A stretch of DNA of 64,000 nucleotides from Chitinophaga sp. XS-30 (GTDB taxonomy: Bacteria; Bacteroidota; Bacteroidia; Chitinophagales; Chitinophagaceae): positions 5,392,032 to 5,456,031 of the forward strand of contig NZ_CP043006.1 of the NCBI RefSeq assembly GCF_008086345.1, read 5' to 3'. The first letter of the stretch is position 1, and each line of letters starts with the position of its first letter. Positions 18,021 to 27,200 of the stretch are shown piece by piece. The notes under the pieces are model-generated. The model did no database searches. It was given only the letters and a program-made list of their open reading frames with translations, and was not told the DNA's origin. Both the position numbers and the translations under genes were made by a program.

Positions 18021-19199
18021 TCAGGGCACCAGTTTGTACACGCCGCCTTTTACGCCGCCGGCCTGCGGAATGCTCACAAGCATATAGATCTCCCCTGCTT
18101 CATCCTGCCCCCAGCTCAGCAGCTGTACGTTTCCACCCGGCCTGTTGCCGATATCGAGCGTGGAGCGCTCCCATTTGTTGGCTTTTTGGGACAGTACCCA
18201 TGTTTTGCCGTTGTAATCCCCGAAAATATAGCGGCCCCGCAGTGCCGGTATGGCTTTTCCGCGGTACACGTAGCCGCCGGCAATGCTGATCCCGTCGTCA
18301 TGATCATATTCATGCACAGGATCGATGAGTTTCCGTTTATCGGCGCCGGCGGGCACATTGAATTCATGGAACCCTTCCATGATGCGCCAGCCGTAGTTGC
18401 CGCCCCGGGTGATGATATCCACTTCCTCATACTTGTTTTGCCCCACATCACCGGCCCACAGGCGTTTGGTGCTTTTGTCGAACGAGATGCGCCAGGGATT
18501 GCGGAGGCCGTAAGCCCATATCTCTTTCCGGGCGCCGCTCACATTCACGAATGGATTGTCCGCCGGAATGCTGTAGGGATCGCCATCAACATTGATGCGG
18601 AGGATCTTCCCCAGCAGGCTGCCGAGATCCTGCCCGTTGCCGGTGCTGCCATGCCGGTCACCACCGCCGCCGCCGTCTCCGCTCGCGATGTAGAGGTAAC
18701 CGTCCGGCCCGAAGATGATGTCCCCGCCGTTGTGGTTGGATTCCGGCTGGTCGAATTCCAGCACCAGGCGACGCGTGGCCGGGTCCGCGGTATTATCGCC
18801 CGGCTTCGCCACGCGGAACTCGGAGATGACGCTTTTGTGGTTTTTGCCTCTCCCGGCATTCGCCACAGGCGCGCTGTAATAGAGATAGAACCTGCCGTTC
18901 TTCGAAAACTGCGGATGAAAGGCCATCCCCAGCAGCCCCCGCTCGTCGTAGGCGGGATTGATCTTTACCATTTCACTGCTCACGTCGATAAATGGGGTGG
19001 GCAGGAGCTTTCCCTTGCTGATCACCCATACCTTCCCTTCTTTCTGGAGCACAAACTGCCTGTTGGAACCATCTCCCGGAACAGCCATGCATACCGGAGA
19101 CTGTACCTGGTCGGTCACCAGCTGCAAATTCACCCGCTGGGCTTTTGCAGCGCCGAAAGACAACAGGGTTCCGGCTAATAACAAATAAACTGGCTTCAT
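18021..19199 (-). CDS. PQQ-type soluble sugar dehydrogenase (GSDH/sorbosone family)
   Basis: The 392-residue exported protein has a signal peptide (MKPVYLLLAGTLLSFGAAKA) and a six-bladed beta propeller of the glucose/sorbosone dehydrogenase family. Family motifs include DERGLLGMAFHPQF, SNHNGGDIIFGPDGYLYIAS followed by GDGGGGGD, and EIWAYGLRNPWRISFD. These regions hold the catalytic His and the PQQ and calcium ligands in characterised members. It would oxidise an aldose or a related sugar in the periplasm. Many family members are not tested enzymes, so the substrate is open. It is transcribed alone, divergent from the MFS gene. Confidence 0.85.
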   Translation of the reverse strand: MKPVYLLLAGTLLSFGAAKAQRVNLQLVTDQVQSPVCMAVPGDGSNRQFVLQKEGKVWVISKGKLLPTPFIDVSSEMVKINPAYDERGLLGMAFHPQFSKNGRFYLYYSAPVANAGRGKNHKSVISEFRVAKPGDNTADPATRRLVLEFDQPESNHNGGDIIFGPDGYLYIASGDGGGGGDRHGSTGNGQDLGSLLGKILRINVDGDPYSIPADNPFVNVSGARKEIWAYGLRNPWRISFDKSTKRLWAGDVGQNKYEEVDIITRGGNYGWRIMEGFHEFNVPAGADKRKLIDPVHEYDHDDGISIAGGYVYRGKAIPALRGRYIFGDYNGKTWVLSQKANKWERSTLDIGNRPGGNVQLLSWGQDEAGEIYMLVSIPQAGGVKGGVYKLVP

Positions 19200-19260
19200 A
19201 CGGGTCTGGAATTTTTAGATTGGATAAAAATAATCATCTGCATCCAACCCCGGCAAAAAA

Positions 19261-19292
19261 ATTGATTAGCGGAATGATAAGCCGTATTTTTG
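19261..19292 (+). promoter_or_regulatory. Bacteroidota-type promoter of the MFS gene
   Basis: ATTG (19261-19264), 20 bases, then TATTTTTG (19285-19292), close to TTTG-N20-TAnnTTTG. The start codon is 26 bases downstream. Confidence 0.5.
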
Positions 19293-19317
19293 TGCATCCT
19301 TAAAAAAATCTGACAGA

Positions 19318-20574
19318 TTGGACGAAGTTACATCACCCCGGAATGATCCGTATGCATCCTTGCGATATCAAGAATTCAAGTTCTTCCTGATCATCCGTTT
19401 TGCCCTCATCTTCGCGCTTTCCATGCAATTTGCCATTATTGAATGGAAGGTATATTCCCTCACCAAAAATCCGCTGAACCTTGGCCTGATAGGTCTGGCT
19501 GAATTTGTGCCGGCATTTTGCCTGGCGCTCTTTGCCGGGAATATTGTGGATAAGCGGGAAAAGCAGGGGATGGTAAAGAAATGCCTGGGCGGTTACCTGG
19601 TGATCGGCGCCGGTCTTTTTCTGCTCACCTGGGATGAGGTAGTGGCGGGCATTCCGCAAAGCGGGGTACTATTGATGATCTATCTGCTGGTTTTCTGCGG
19701 CGGCATACTGCGGGCATTCATCGGGCCGTCCAACTTCTCGTTGCTGGGACTGCTGGTGCCGCGGGCGCTGTATATCAATGCCACCACCTGGAGCACATCC
19801 GCCTGGCAGATCGGCGCCATAGCCGGACCGGTATTGGGCGGGTTGTGCATTGCCTGGCTGGGCGTCCACTGGTCCATGCTGCTGGTACTTGGATTTGTGC
19901 TGGTGGCCCTGGCCGCCGTGTTCCGGATCGGCCGCAAGCAGGTGCATTACAAGGATATCGGGGAAACGGTGAAGGAAAGGCTGACAAAAGGATTGAAATT
20001 CGTCTGGAACACAAAAGTGCTGCTGAATGCGATGGCGCTGGATATGTTTGCCGTGCTGTTCGGCGGTTCCGTGGCGATGATGACGATCTATGCGCAGGAT
20101 ATCCTGCATGTTGGCTCGGAAGGGTTCGGCATGATGCGGGCAGCACCGGCAGTAGGGTCCTGCATTACGTTAATGCTGCTGGCCTACCGGCCTATCGTGA
20201 CAAAGCCCGGATTAAAGCTGCTGGGGTCCGTATTCGGTTTCGGTATCTGCATCATCGTATTCGGTTTATCGAAGAACTTTGCGCTCTCGCTGATCGCACT
20301 GTTCGGTACGGGCCTGCTGGACGGGGTGAGCGTCATCATCCGGCAGACCATCCTGCAACTGAAAACACCGGACGATATGCGGGGGCGGGTATCCTCCGTC
20401 AGTTCCATATTTGTTGGCTCCTCCAATGAACTGGGTTCTTTTGAAAGCGGGGTGGCGGCGAAGATCATAGGGCCGGTAGGCTCCGTCGTATTCGGCGGCT
20501 GCATGACGCTGGCCGTGGTGATCACTACCTATATCATTTCCCCGGCCATGCGGAAACTGCAGCTGAAAGCCTGA
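19318..20574 (+). CDS. MFS transporter, EntS-like exporter family
   Basis: A 418-residue membrane protein with about 11-12 hydrophobic helices beginning near residue 19 (FFLIIRFALIFALSMQFAII). The layout with FVPAFCLALFAGNIVDKREK, an MFS motif A-like loop between helices 2 and 3, is like the enterobactin-exporter (EntS) and macrolide-efflux branch. The start is TTG at 19318 and no ATG fits upstream. It ends ten bases from the convergent YkgJ-type gene with no visible terminator between them. It probably exports a small molecule or drug across the inner membrane; the substrate is unknown. A siderophore is possible, since a siderophore-type receptor is encoded at 29061, but the two are not linked. 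Confidence 0.87.
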   Translation: MDEVTSPRNDPYASLRYQEFKFFLIIRFALIFALSMQFAIIEWKVYSLTKNPLNLGLIGLAEFVPAFCLALFAGNIVDKREKQGMVKKCLGGYLVIGAGLFLLTWDEVVAGIPQSGVLLMIYLLVFCGGILRAFIGPSNFSLLGLLVPRALYINATTWSTSAWQIGAIAGPVLGGLCIAWLGVHWSMLLVLGFVLVALAAVFRIGRKQVHYKDIGETVKERLTKGLKFVWNTKVLLNAMALDMFAVLFGGSVAMMTIYAQDILHVGSEGFGMMRAAPAVGSCITLMLLAYRPIVTKPGLKLLGSVFGFGICIIVFGLSKNFALSLIALFGTGLLDGVSVIIRQTILQLKTPDDMRGRVSSVSSIFVGSSNELGSFESGVAAKIIGPVGSVVFGGCMTLAVVITTYIISPAMRKLQLKA

Positions 20575-20584
20575 TGGCGGCGGG

Positions 20585-21076
20585 TTACAAATGCATCCCC
20601 TTCAGCCGTTCCAGTATATAAAATACAGCGGGACAGATCGTTGAATTGAGATAAGCGGTATTGGGGCGTTTAAAGAACTCCCGGCTGTCTGTATAAGGAT
20701 AATTGCGGCAATCGCCCGGGCGCACCTCGTAGATGCTGCAATAATTATCCGCGCCAAGAAAAGGACACGGACTGCGCTTCACCACATAATCCCCGTCTTC
20801 ATCCAGCCGCAGATAAGTATCGATCAATACCGATTCCCGGATGCCCAGGAACTTCGATACCTTTTTAATATCCGGTGTTTTGAAACGCGGGCTGATGGTT
20901 TTGCAGCAGCCCGCACATTGCAGGCAATCGATCTTTTCGAACGCCTCTTCATGCAGTTCCGGCAGCATTTTCTCCGCGCCTTTGCCCTTTTTCGTCTGCA
21001 TCTTCTGCAAAAACTGCCTGTTGGCTTTCTGCGCTTCCTTTGCCTTTGCCTCCCAACCGGTGAGTATATCAGACAT
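20585..21076 (-). CDS. YkgJ-type cysteine-cluster protein
   Basis: A 163-residue cytoplasmic protein with the family pattern C-x2-C-x2-CC (CLQCAGCCKTISPRF), then CPFLGADNYCSIYEVRPGDC. These eight or so Cys probably bind an iron-sulfur cluster or zinc. The N-terminal 45 residues are a charged helix. The biochemical role of the family is not firmly known. It is divergent from gcvP. The 159-bp space between them holds a perfect 15-base inverted repeat with a TAGCTTTG box for each gene, so the two may be controlled together. Confidence 0.85.
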   Translation of the reverse strand: MSDILTGWEAKAKEAQKANRQFLQKMQTKKGKGAEKMLPELHEEAFEKIDCLQCAGCCKTISPRFKTPDIKKVSKFLGIRESVLIDTYLRLDEDGDYVVKRSPCPFLGADNYCSIYEVRPGDCRNYPYTDSREFFKRPNTAYLNSTICPAVFYILERLKGMHL

Positions 21077-21090
21077 CCCTCGTGATTTCC

Positions 21091-21206
21091 CGCAAAGCTA
21101 TGATGATTTTATGACAATCCTCCCCTGTGAAGCCTGCCCTTTATCACTTCTGTTTCCAGCTTCCACGGGTGTTTTGGCGATTGCTTAAAAACATCATAGC
21201 TTTGCG
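21091..21206. repeat. Perfect 15-base inverted repeat between divergent YkgJ-type gene and gcvP
   Basis: CGCAAAGCTATGATG (21091-21105) and its exact complement CATCATAGCTTTGCG (21192-21206). Each arm contains TAGCTTTG, a -7 type box, pointing to the gene on its side (minus strand 21093-21100, plus strand 21197-21204). Confidence 0.75.
21173..21204 (+). promoter_or_regulatory. Bacteroidota-type promoter of gcvP
   Basis: TTTG (21173-21176), exactly 20 bases, TAGCTTTG (21197-21204), an excellent fit to the sigma consensus of the phylum. The ATG lies 32 bases downstream. Confidence 0.65.
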
Positions 21207-21235
21207 CATTCTTTTCTTAAATACCTGCTTACATC

Positions 21236-24112
21236 ATGAATCTTTTGAATACGTTCAGGAATGCGTTCATTGGTCGCCATATCGGGCCCAATGAAGCAGA
21301 GACCCGTGAGATGCTCGGCAAGATCGGCATCGGATCACTGGAGGAGTTGATCAACAAAACCGTACCTGCGGCCATCCGCATGCAGGGCGATCTCGACATC
21401 CCGGAAGCGGTGAGCGAGTTTGCCTATCTCGGTGAATTAAAAGACATCTCTCTGAAGAACAAAGTATTCAGGAATTATATCGGGCAGGGGTATTACGACA
21501 CGATCACCCCCAGCGTGATCCTCCGCAACATTTTCGAGAACCCGGGATGGTACACCCAATACACACCCTACCAGGCCGAGATCTCCCAGGGCCGCCTGGA
21601 GAGCCTGCTCAACTTCCAGACCATGGTCAGCGACCTCACCGCATTGCCCATTGCCAACGCTTCCCTCCTGGATGAAGCCACCGCGGCGGCAGAAGCAATG
21701 ACCATGTTCTTCAACGCCTTGAACAAAGATCACGATCATATTACCCGCGGCAAGTTCTTCGTGGACGAACGCATTTTCCCGCAGACCAAAGATGTGGTGA
21801 TCACCCGCGCCAATCCGCTGCATATTGAAGTGGTGTTCGGCGATTACGCTACGGCGGACATCAACGGCGATTTCTTCGGCGCCCTCGTACAATACCCCGA
21901 TGCCGAAGGGAATGTGGCCGACTACCGCGCTTTCATCGAAAAAGTGCATGCCGCCGGCGCTTACGTAGCGATGGCTACCGACCTGCTGGCGCTGACACTG
22001 CTCACCCCTCCCGGGGAACTGGGGGCGGACGTTGCCGTAGGCAGCGCACAGCGTTTCGGCGTGCCTTTGGGCTTCGGCGGACCGCATGCCGCTTTCTTCT
22101 CTACGAAAGATGAATTCAAACGCGCTATCCCCGGCCGTATCATCGGCATCAGCATAGACGCACAGAACGGGCGCGCACTCCGCATGGCGCTGCAAACCCG
22201 CGAACAGCACATCAAAAGGGAAAAAGCCACCTCCAATATCTGCACCGCACAGGCATTGCTGGCCAATATGGCCGCCATGTACGCCGTGTACCACGGGCCG
22301 CAGGGATTGAAGAACATCGCCCTCAAGACCATGCTGCTCACCGCCGCATTGTCCGCCAAACTGAAAGCTGCCGGCCTGCAACTGCGCAACGGCAGCCATT
22401 TCGATACCATCACGGTAGAAACGGCGGATGCCGCAGCCATCCTCGCCAAAGCCGCGGAAGCCGGTATCAACTTCCGCCGCATCAGCGCACAGCAACTGGG
22501 CATTTCGCTGGATGAGACCACCGACATAGAAGATGTAAATGCCATCCTCTCCGTCTTCAACGCCGGAAAAATAACCGAAGCGGAAACGGAAAAAGCCGCC
22601 AGCGGCATCCCTTCCGCCCTGCAACGCACATCCACCTACCTGCTGCACCCGGTGTTCAACACCCATCACAGCGAAACGGAAATGATGCGTTACATCAAAA
22701 CGCTCGAAAACAAAGACCTTTCCCTCAATACCTCCATGATCTCCCTCGGCTCCTGCACCATGAAACTGAATGCAGCTTCCGAAATGATCCCCCTCAGCTG
22801 GAACCACTGGAGCAAAATGCACCCCTTCGCGCCAATGGCACAGGTAGGCGGATACCAGCAGATCGTGCATGAACTGGGCGAATACCTTTGCAGGATCACC
22901 GCTTTCGATGCCTGCAGCCTGCAGCCGAACTCCGGCGCACAAGGCGAATACGCCGGCCTGCTGACCATCAAAGGATATCATGAAAGCCGCGGGGAAGGGC
23001 ACCGCAATATCATCCTCATCCCCATCTCCGCACACGGCACCAACCCCGCCAGCGCAGTGATGACCGGCTACAAAGTGGTGATCGTAAAAGCGCTGGAGAA
23101 CGGCTATATCGATGTGGCCGATCTCAAAGCCAAGGCGGAACAGCATAAAGACAATCTCGCCGGCGTGATGATCACCTACCCTTCCACCTACGGTGTATAT
23201 GAAGAAAGTGTGAAAGACATCTGCAACATCATCCACGAGAACGGCGGACAAGTGTATATGGACGGCGCGAACATGAACGCACAGGTAGGCCTGACGGCTC
23301 CCGGCCTCATTGGCGCGGACGTTTGCCACCTGAACCTGCACAAGACCTTCGCCATCCCGCATGGCGGCGGCGGCCCCGGCATGGGCCCCATCTGCGCAGC
23401 CAAACACCTGGCGCCCTTCCTGCCCTCTCACGTAAGCCTGCAGGCATCCAGCAACGGCACGCACAATGCCAATGCCGTATCCGCAGCGCCGTACGGCAGC
23501 GCCAGTATACTGCTGATCTCTTACGCCTATATCCGGATGCTCGGCCGTGAAGGCGTACGCAAAGCCACCGAATACGCCATCCTGAACGCCAACTATATGA
23601 AGGCCAGGCTGGAAAATGCGTACGATATCCTCTACACCGGCGTCAGCGGCACCTGCGCCCACGAATTCATCGTGGACCTCCGCCCTTTCAAAAACAGCGC
23701 AGGCGTGGAAGCGGAAGATGTGGCCAAGCGCCTGATGGACTACGGTTTCCATGCGCCTACCATGAGCTTCCCCGTACCCGGCACCATCATGATAGAACCA
23801 ACAGAGAGTGAAGATAAAGCCGAGCTGGACCGCTTCTGCGATGCGCTCCTCGCCATCCGCGAAGAGATCCGCGCCGTTGAGGAAGGCAAAGCCGATAAAG
23901 CGAACAACGTACTGAAACATGCGCCGCATACCCAGGCAGTGATCACCGCAGACGAATGGAACAGGCCCTATACCCGCCAACAGGCAGCGTTCCCGCTGGA
24001 ATATGTGAAAGAGAACAAGTTCTGGCCTTCCATCAGCCGGGTGAACAATACGTTCGGTGACAGGAACCTGATCTGTACCTGCGAGCCGGCGAGCGCGTAT
24101 GCGGAAGCATAA
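21236..24112 (+). CDS. gcvP: Glycine dehydrogenase (decarboxylating), P protein of the glycine cleavage system
   Basis: The 958-residue protein is the fused, homodimeric type of P protein. It decarboxylates glycine with PLP and passes the aminomethyl group to lipoyl-H protein. The N-half opens with FIGRHIGPNEAETREMLGKI. The C-half has the PLP site NLHKTFAIPHGGGGPG with the Schiff-base Lys at 703, and SLGSCTMKLNAASEM and GANMNAQVGLTAPG. Length matches the family. The T and H proteins are not next to it. No glycine riboswitch is visible in the 31 bases between promoter and start. The only linked gene is the divergent YkgJ-type gene. Confidence 0.98.
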   Translation: MNLLNTFRNAFIGRHIGPNEAETREMLGKIGIGSLEELINKTVPAAIRMQGDLDIPEAVSEFAYLGELKDISLKNKVFRNYIGQGYYDTITPSVILRNIFENPGWYTQYTPYQAEISQGRLESLLNFQTMVSDLTALPIANASLLDEATAAAEAMTMFFNALNKDHDHITRGKFFVDERIFPQTKDVVITRANPLHIEVVFGDYATADINGDFFGALVQYPDAEGNVADYRAFIEKVHAAGAYVAMATDLLALTLLTPPGELGADVAVGSAQRFGVPLGFGGPHAAFFSTKDEFKRAIPGRIIGISIDAQNGRALRMALQTREQHIKREKATSNICTAQALLANMAAMYAVYHGPQGLKNIALKTMLLTAALSAKLKAAGLQLRNGSHFDTITVETADAAAILAKAAEAGINFRRISAQQLGISLDETTDIEDVNAILSVFNAGKITEAETEKAASGIPSALQRTSTYLLHPVFNTHHSETEMMRYIKTLENKDLSLNTSMISLGSCTMKLNAASEMIPLSWNHWSKMHPFAPMAQVGGYQQIVHELGEYLCRITAFDACSLQPNSGAQGEYAGLLTIKGYHESRGEGHRNIILIPISAHGTNPASAVMTGYKVVIVKALENGYIDVADLKAKAEQHKDNLAGVMITYPSTYGVYEESVKDICNIIHENGGQVYMDGANMNAQVGLTAPGLIGADVCHLNLHKTFAIPHGGGGPGMGPICAAKHLAPFLPSHVSLQASSNGTHNANAVSAAPYGSASILLISYAYIRMLGREGVRKATEYAILNANYMKARLENAYDILYTGVSGTCAHEFIVDLRPFKNSAGVEAEDVAKRLMDYGFHAPTMSFPVPGTIMIEPTESEDKAELDRFCDALLAIREEIRAVEEGKADKANNVLKHAPHTQAVITADEWNRPYTRQQAAFPLEYVKENKFWPSISRVNNTFGDRNLICTCEPASAYAEA

Positions 24113-24137
24113 TCAGCGCTTTTGAAACAATAATATA

Positions 24138-24251
24138 AAAGGGGCTGTATCAAAAGTAGTTTGATGGGCTTGACAATCGCATAAACGAGTCGTCTCTCCA
24201 TCAAGTGCCTGAATAAGATCAGGTCACAATTGCTTTTGAAACAGTCCCTTT
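24138..24251. repeat. Palindromic repeat element, copy 1
   Basis: Nineteen-base arms AAAGGGGCTGTATCAAAAG (24138-24156) and CTTTTGAAACAGTCCCTTT (24233-24251) pair with two mismatches. They enclose about 76 bases that share short blocks (TGAT-x-GG, ATCGC, AA-x-CG-x-G) with a second copy at 36652. It lies between convergent genes and contains the stop codon and last codons of the WG-repeat gene. It could act as a terminator for both genes or be a small non-autonomous mobile repeat. Confidence 0.65.
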
Positions 24252-27200
24252 ACTTTTAAGACAGAAGGAGATAGCGGTGATGGCTGTGATGCCTGTGACG
24301 GCTGCGACGGCAGGGGCGGCATTCCATTATTCATCGTATAATCCTCTTTTAACGTCTTCATCATTTCCAATGCCTCCTTCTCCTGCATCGGGTAAAGCAT
24401 AATGGCAGCAGGATTCAGGCCTTTGCCATCAAAATGTATTTTAAGGTAATAGCTCGCCCCGCTCATCAGCTCAAACTTCAGCGGCATCGTCGCGGCCTTC
24501 AGTTTCTTCGTGTTCAGCGCAAGCTCATGCAATCCGGAAGGCACCAGGTGAACTGCATAACTGTTGTTGCCCAGCTTGATGATCTCGTTTCCGTTGTTCA
24601 TGATGGGTATACCAACGCCGGACAATTTCATACCGGTAGCTCTGATAAAATATACCCGGGCATTCCCCGCAGGTATTTTCCCTGTTGAAGCACGCACGCC
24701 CAGCGGCTGACCCTCCGGTATTTTTTTCAGCTCATCCATCCTTTTTTTTGCTGCTGCGTCCCCTCCTTTTATGGCCTTCTTGTACCACCGGAGGGCATTC
24801 TTGCGGTCATTCTTCTGTTCATGCCAAAGTCCGTACAGGTAATATGCATACGCGTTTTTCGCTTTCAGAGACCCTTCCAGCCATTCTTTCGCCTCATTCA
24901 ACCGGCGCAGCGCTATCAGGCAGAGGATCAGGTTCGCTTTAGCATTCCCGTTCCTGCGGGCAAGCTTTTCATACCAAAAGGCGGCTTTATGGTAGTCCTG
25001 GTCAACATTCTCGCCAAACTGATATTTATTGCCAAGCGTCAATATGGATTTCTCAAATCCCCGCTCCGCCGCAGCAGTCAGCCATCTTATGGCCATGGCC
25101 CCATCCTTCTCCACGCCTTTCCCGGCTTCATAACATACCGAGAGGTTGTGTTGTGCGTTGCTGTTCCCGGCCTCCGCCGCTTTCCGGAACCAGTGAACGG
25201 CATCAGCGTAAGCTTCTTCCTTGTAGCATTTTTTGCCGAGCTCATTATAGGCCATCCCGACATTCCTGTAACGGCTCAGCGGCAATACAAAATTGCCCTT
25301 CTTATCAATAAATCCCTGTTTATAATCCGCACTCTTTACCAGTGCAAGCCCGTGCTCAAAGTCGCCTAACATGGTGAACTTCTTTGCGGAGACAGGGATC
25401 ACCACCTCGCCTTTCGCATCAATATATCCCTTATCTGACGCGATCAGCCCTTCGCTCAGGTTGCCGAGGCGCTTGTAACGATATGGAATGACCAGTTTCC
25501 CCTCACGATCGATCATCCCGTAATCTCCGTAATAGCTTTCGTTTACGGGCATCAGCAATGCCTCCGTTTCCTCCACCATCAGCAGATTCCGCTCGGCTGC
25601 CCGGGTCACCTTGTACCAGGACTTGCCATCCCGCAAATAAGCAGCTGATTCTCCCTGCGGCGCAGGCGCATTATAAAGACGGACCTCCCCCGCATTGATT
25701 TCGTCCGACGATTTTTTGTCATTTATTACCGCATGAACGCAACTGCCCTTTGCCGACAGGAAATAATTTACGACCCCCAAGCCCTGAACGCTCTTGTTAC
25801 TGTTGTCATTAATCAAAGGAATATAACCCGAGAACCTTTCCGACAGCTCCTCCGTAGTACAGATGAAAGTGCCAAGCTCCTTCGCTTCCGCCTGCTTCCC
25901 GGATTTATATACCAGCTTTGCTTTATAGTCGGTTGAAAATCCCCATTCATCACCCAGCTGCGTTATTTTGATCCCGTTAAATGTGTACCAGATATGATCA
26001 TACATGATGGGGGTCATCACCGACCCTTCTTTTGACAATTCTCCCCACCTGCCTTCTGCTTTTACGAGGAACGAATGGAAATATCCCGCATTGTTGTGCT
26101 GGATTTGCACACCCTCTATCTCCTCGAACTGGGGAGCTACCAGCACGCTTGCATCATCGTTCAGCAGCCCGTATTGCCCGTTCATCCTCACGATGTAAAT
26201 TTTCCTGTAGCTATTGTACATCTTCTTCCTGACCTTGACGAAGCTCTTCGTGTCCCCGTCAAACTCCTCACTGTCAAAATACACTGGCGCCACGTTCATG
26301 GCAGGCACATCGTAGATGGTATGCTTTTTACCTTGATGCTGGTAGCTCCTGGTATATATATCATCATAGTGCTTCGCAATGTATTCTTTTACCGCGCTTA
26401 CATATTCGCTGCGTTCGTCCGCCGCTACATCATCATATTTCCTGATTCTTTCTATTCTGTCAAGCCGGGCATTGAGGTCGGCTCTTCTTTGCGCAGCTTC
26501 TCTTTTTTCTCTCTCCGCTTTCGCCGCGATCGACTGACGAATGGCACTGCTGGCCATGTCGGCAACGTCACCGATCGCGCCCGTCCAGGCATCCATTTTC
26601 TGGTTGCTGGCAGTTACTTGTCTCGCTACACTGTTATAGGCATTGTAGTTATTCCTGGCGTTTGTATTGGTGGACGAACGGTCTGTGAATGTTCCTTTTA
26701 ATACGATGGGGCTTGGGCTGCTTTCACGATCGGCCTTGATCTTATAGTCACGCAGCCGTTTCCGGGTCCCGGCATCATTCAGCAGGGAAGGATTTTTATC
26801 CGTCTGTTCTTTGAGTTCATTATACAGCTGGGTAGCTGTTTTGGGAATATAGATGACCGGTGCCTTTGCAGGCTTTTTCTTATCCTTTGCAGGTTCCTTT
26901 TTTTCCTCCGTCTTCTTCTTTGCTGTGCCTGAAGATCCCCCTGCTGCCTTTTTCTCCTGTTCTTCCGGCTCTTCCATGGCTTTCTCTTCCGCTTCTTTTT
27001 CCTTTTTTTCCAGTTCCTCCATTTTTCTTTCAATGGCGGCGGACAGCTTTTCCACACCAGCTTTCAATCCCCCGTCCTCAACCGAAATGCCCTGGGCTTT
27101 TGCCAGCCACTGTGCCGCATTGTCCACATCATTTTTAGCAAGCGCGCTGTTTCCCTGCTGTATCGCATCCTTCACCGCGGCCTCCTGTTCCTTTGCCGAA

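Noticed and set aside
21205..21235. Possible glycine riboswitch before gcvP
   Set aside because: Only about 31 bases separate the promoter box from the start codon, too few for a glycine aptamer, and no such fold is visible.
21437..23980. A long open frame on the minus strand opposite gcvP
   Set aside because: It mirrors the codon bias of the well-supported gcvP gene, has no signal or domain, and is rich in His, Gly, Val and Ala as expected for an antisense shadow of a GC-rich gene.
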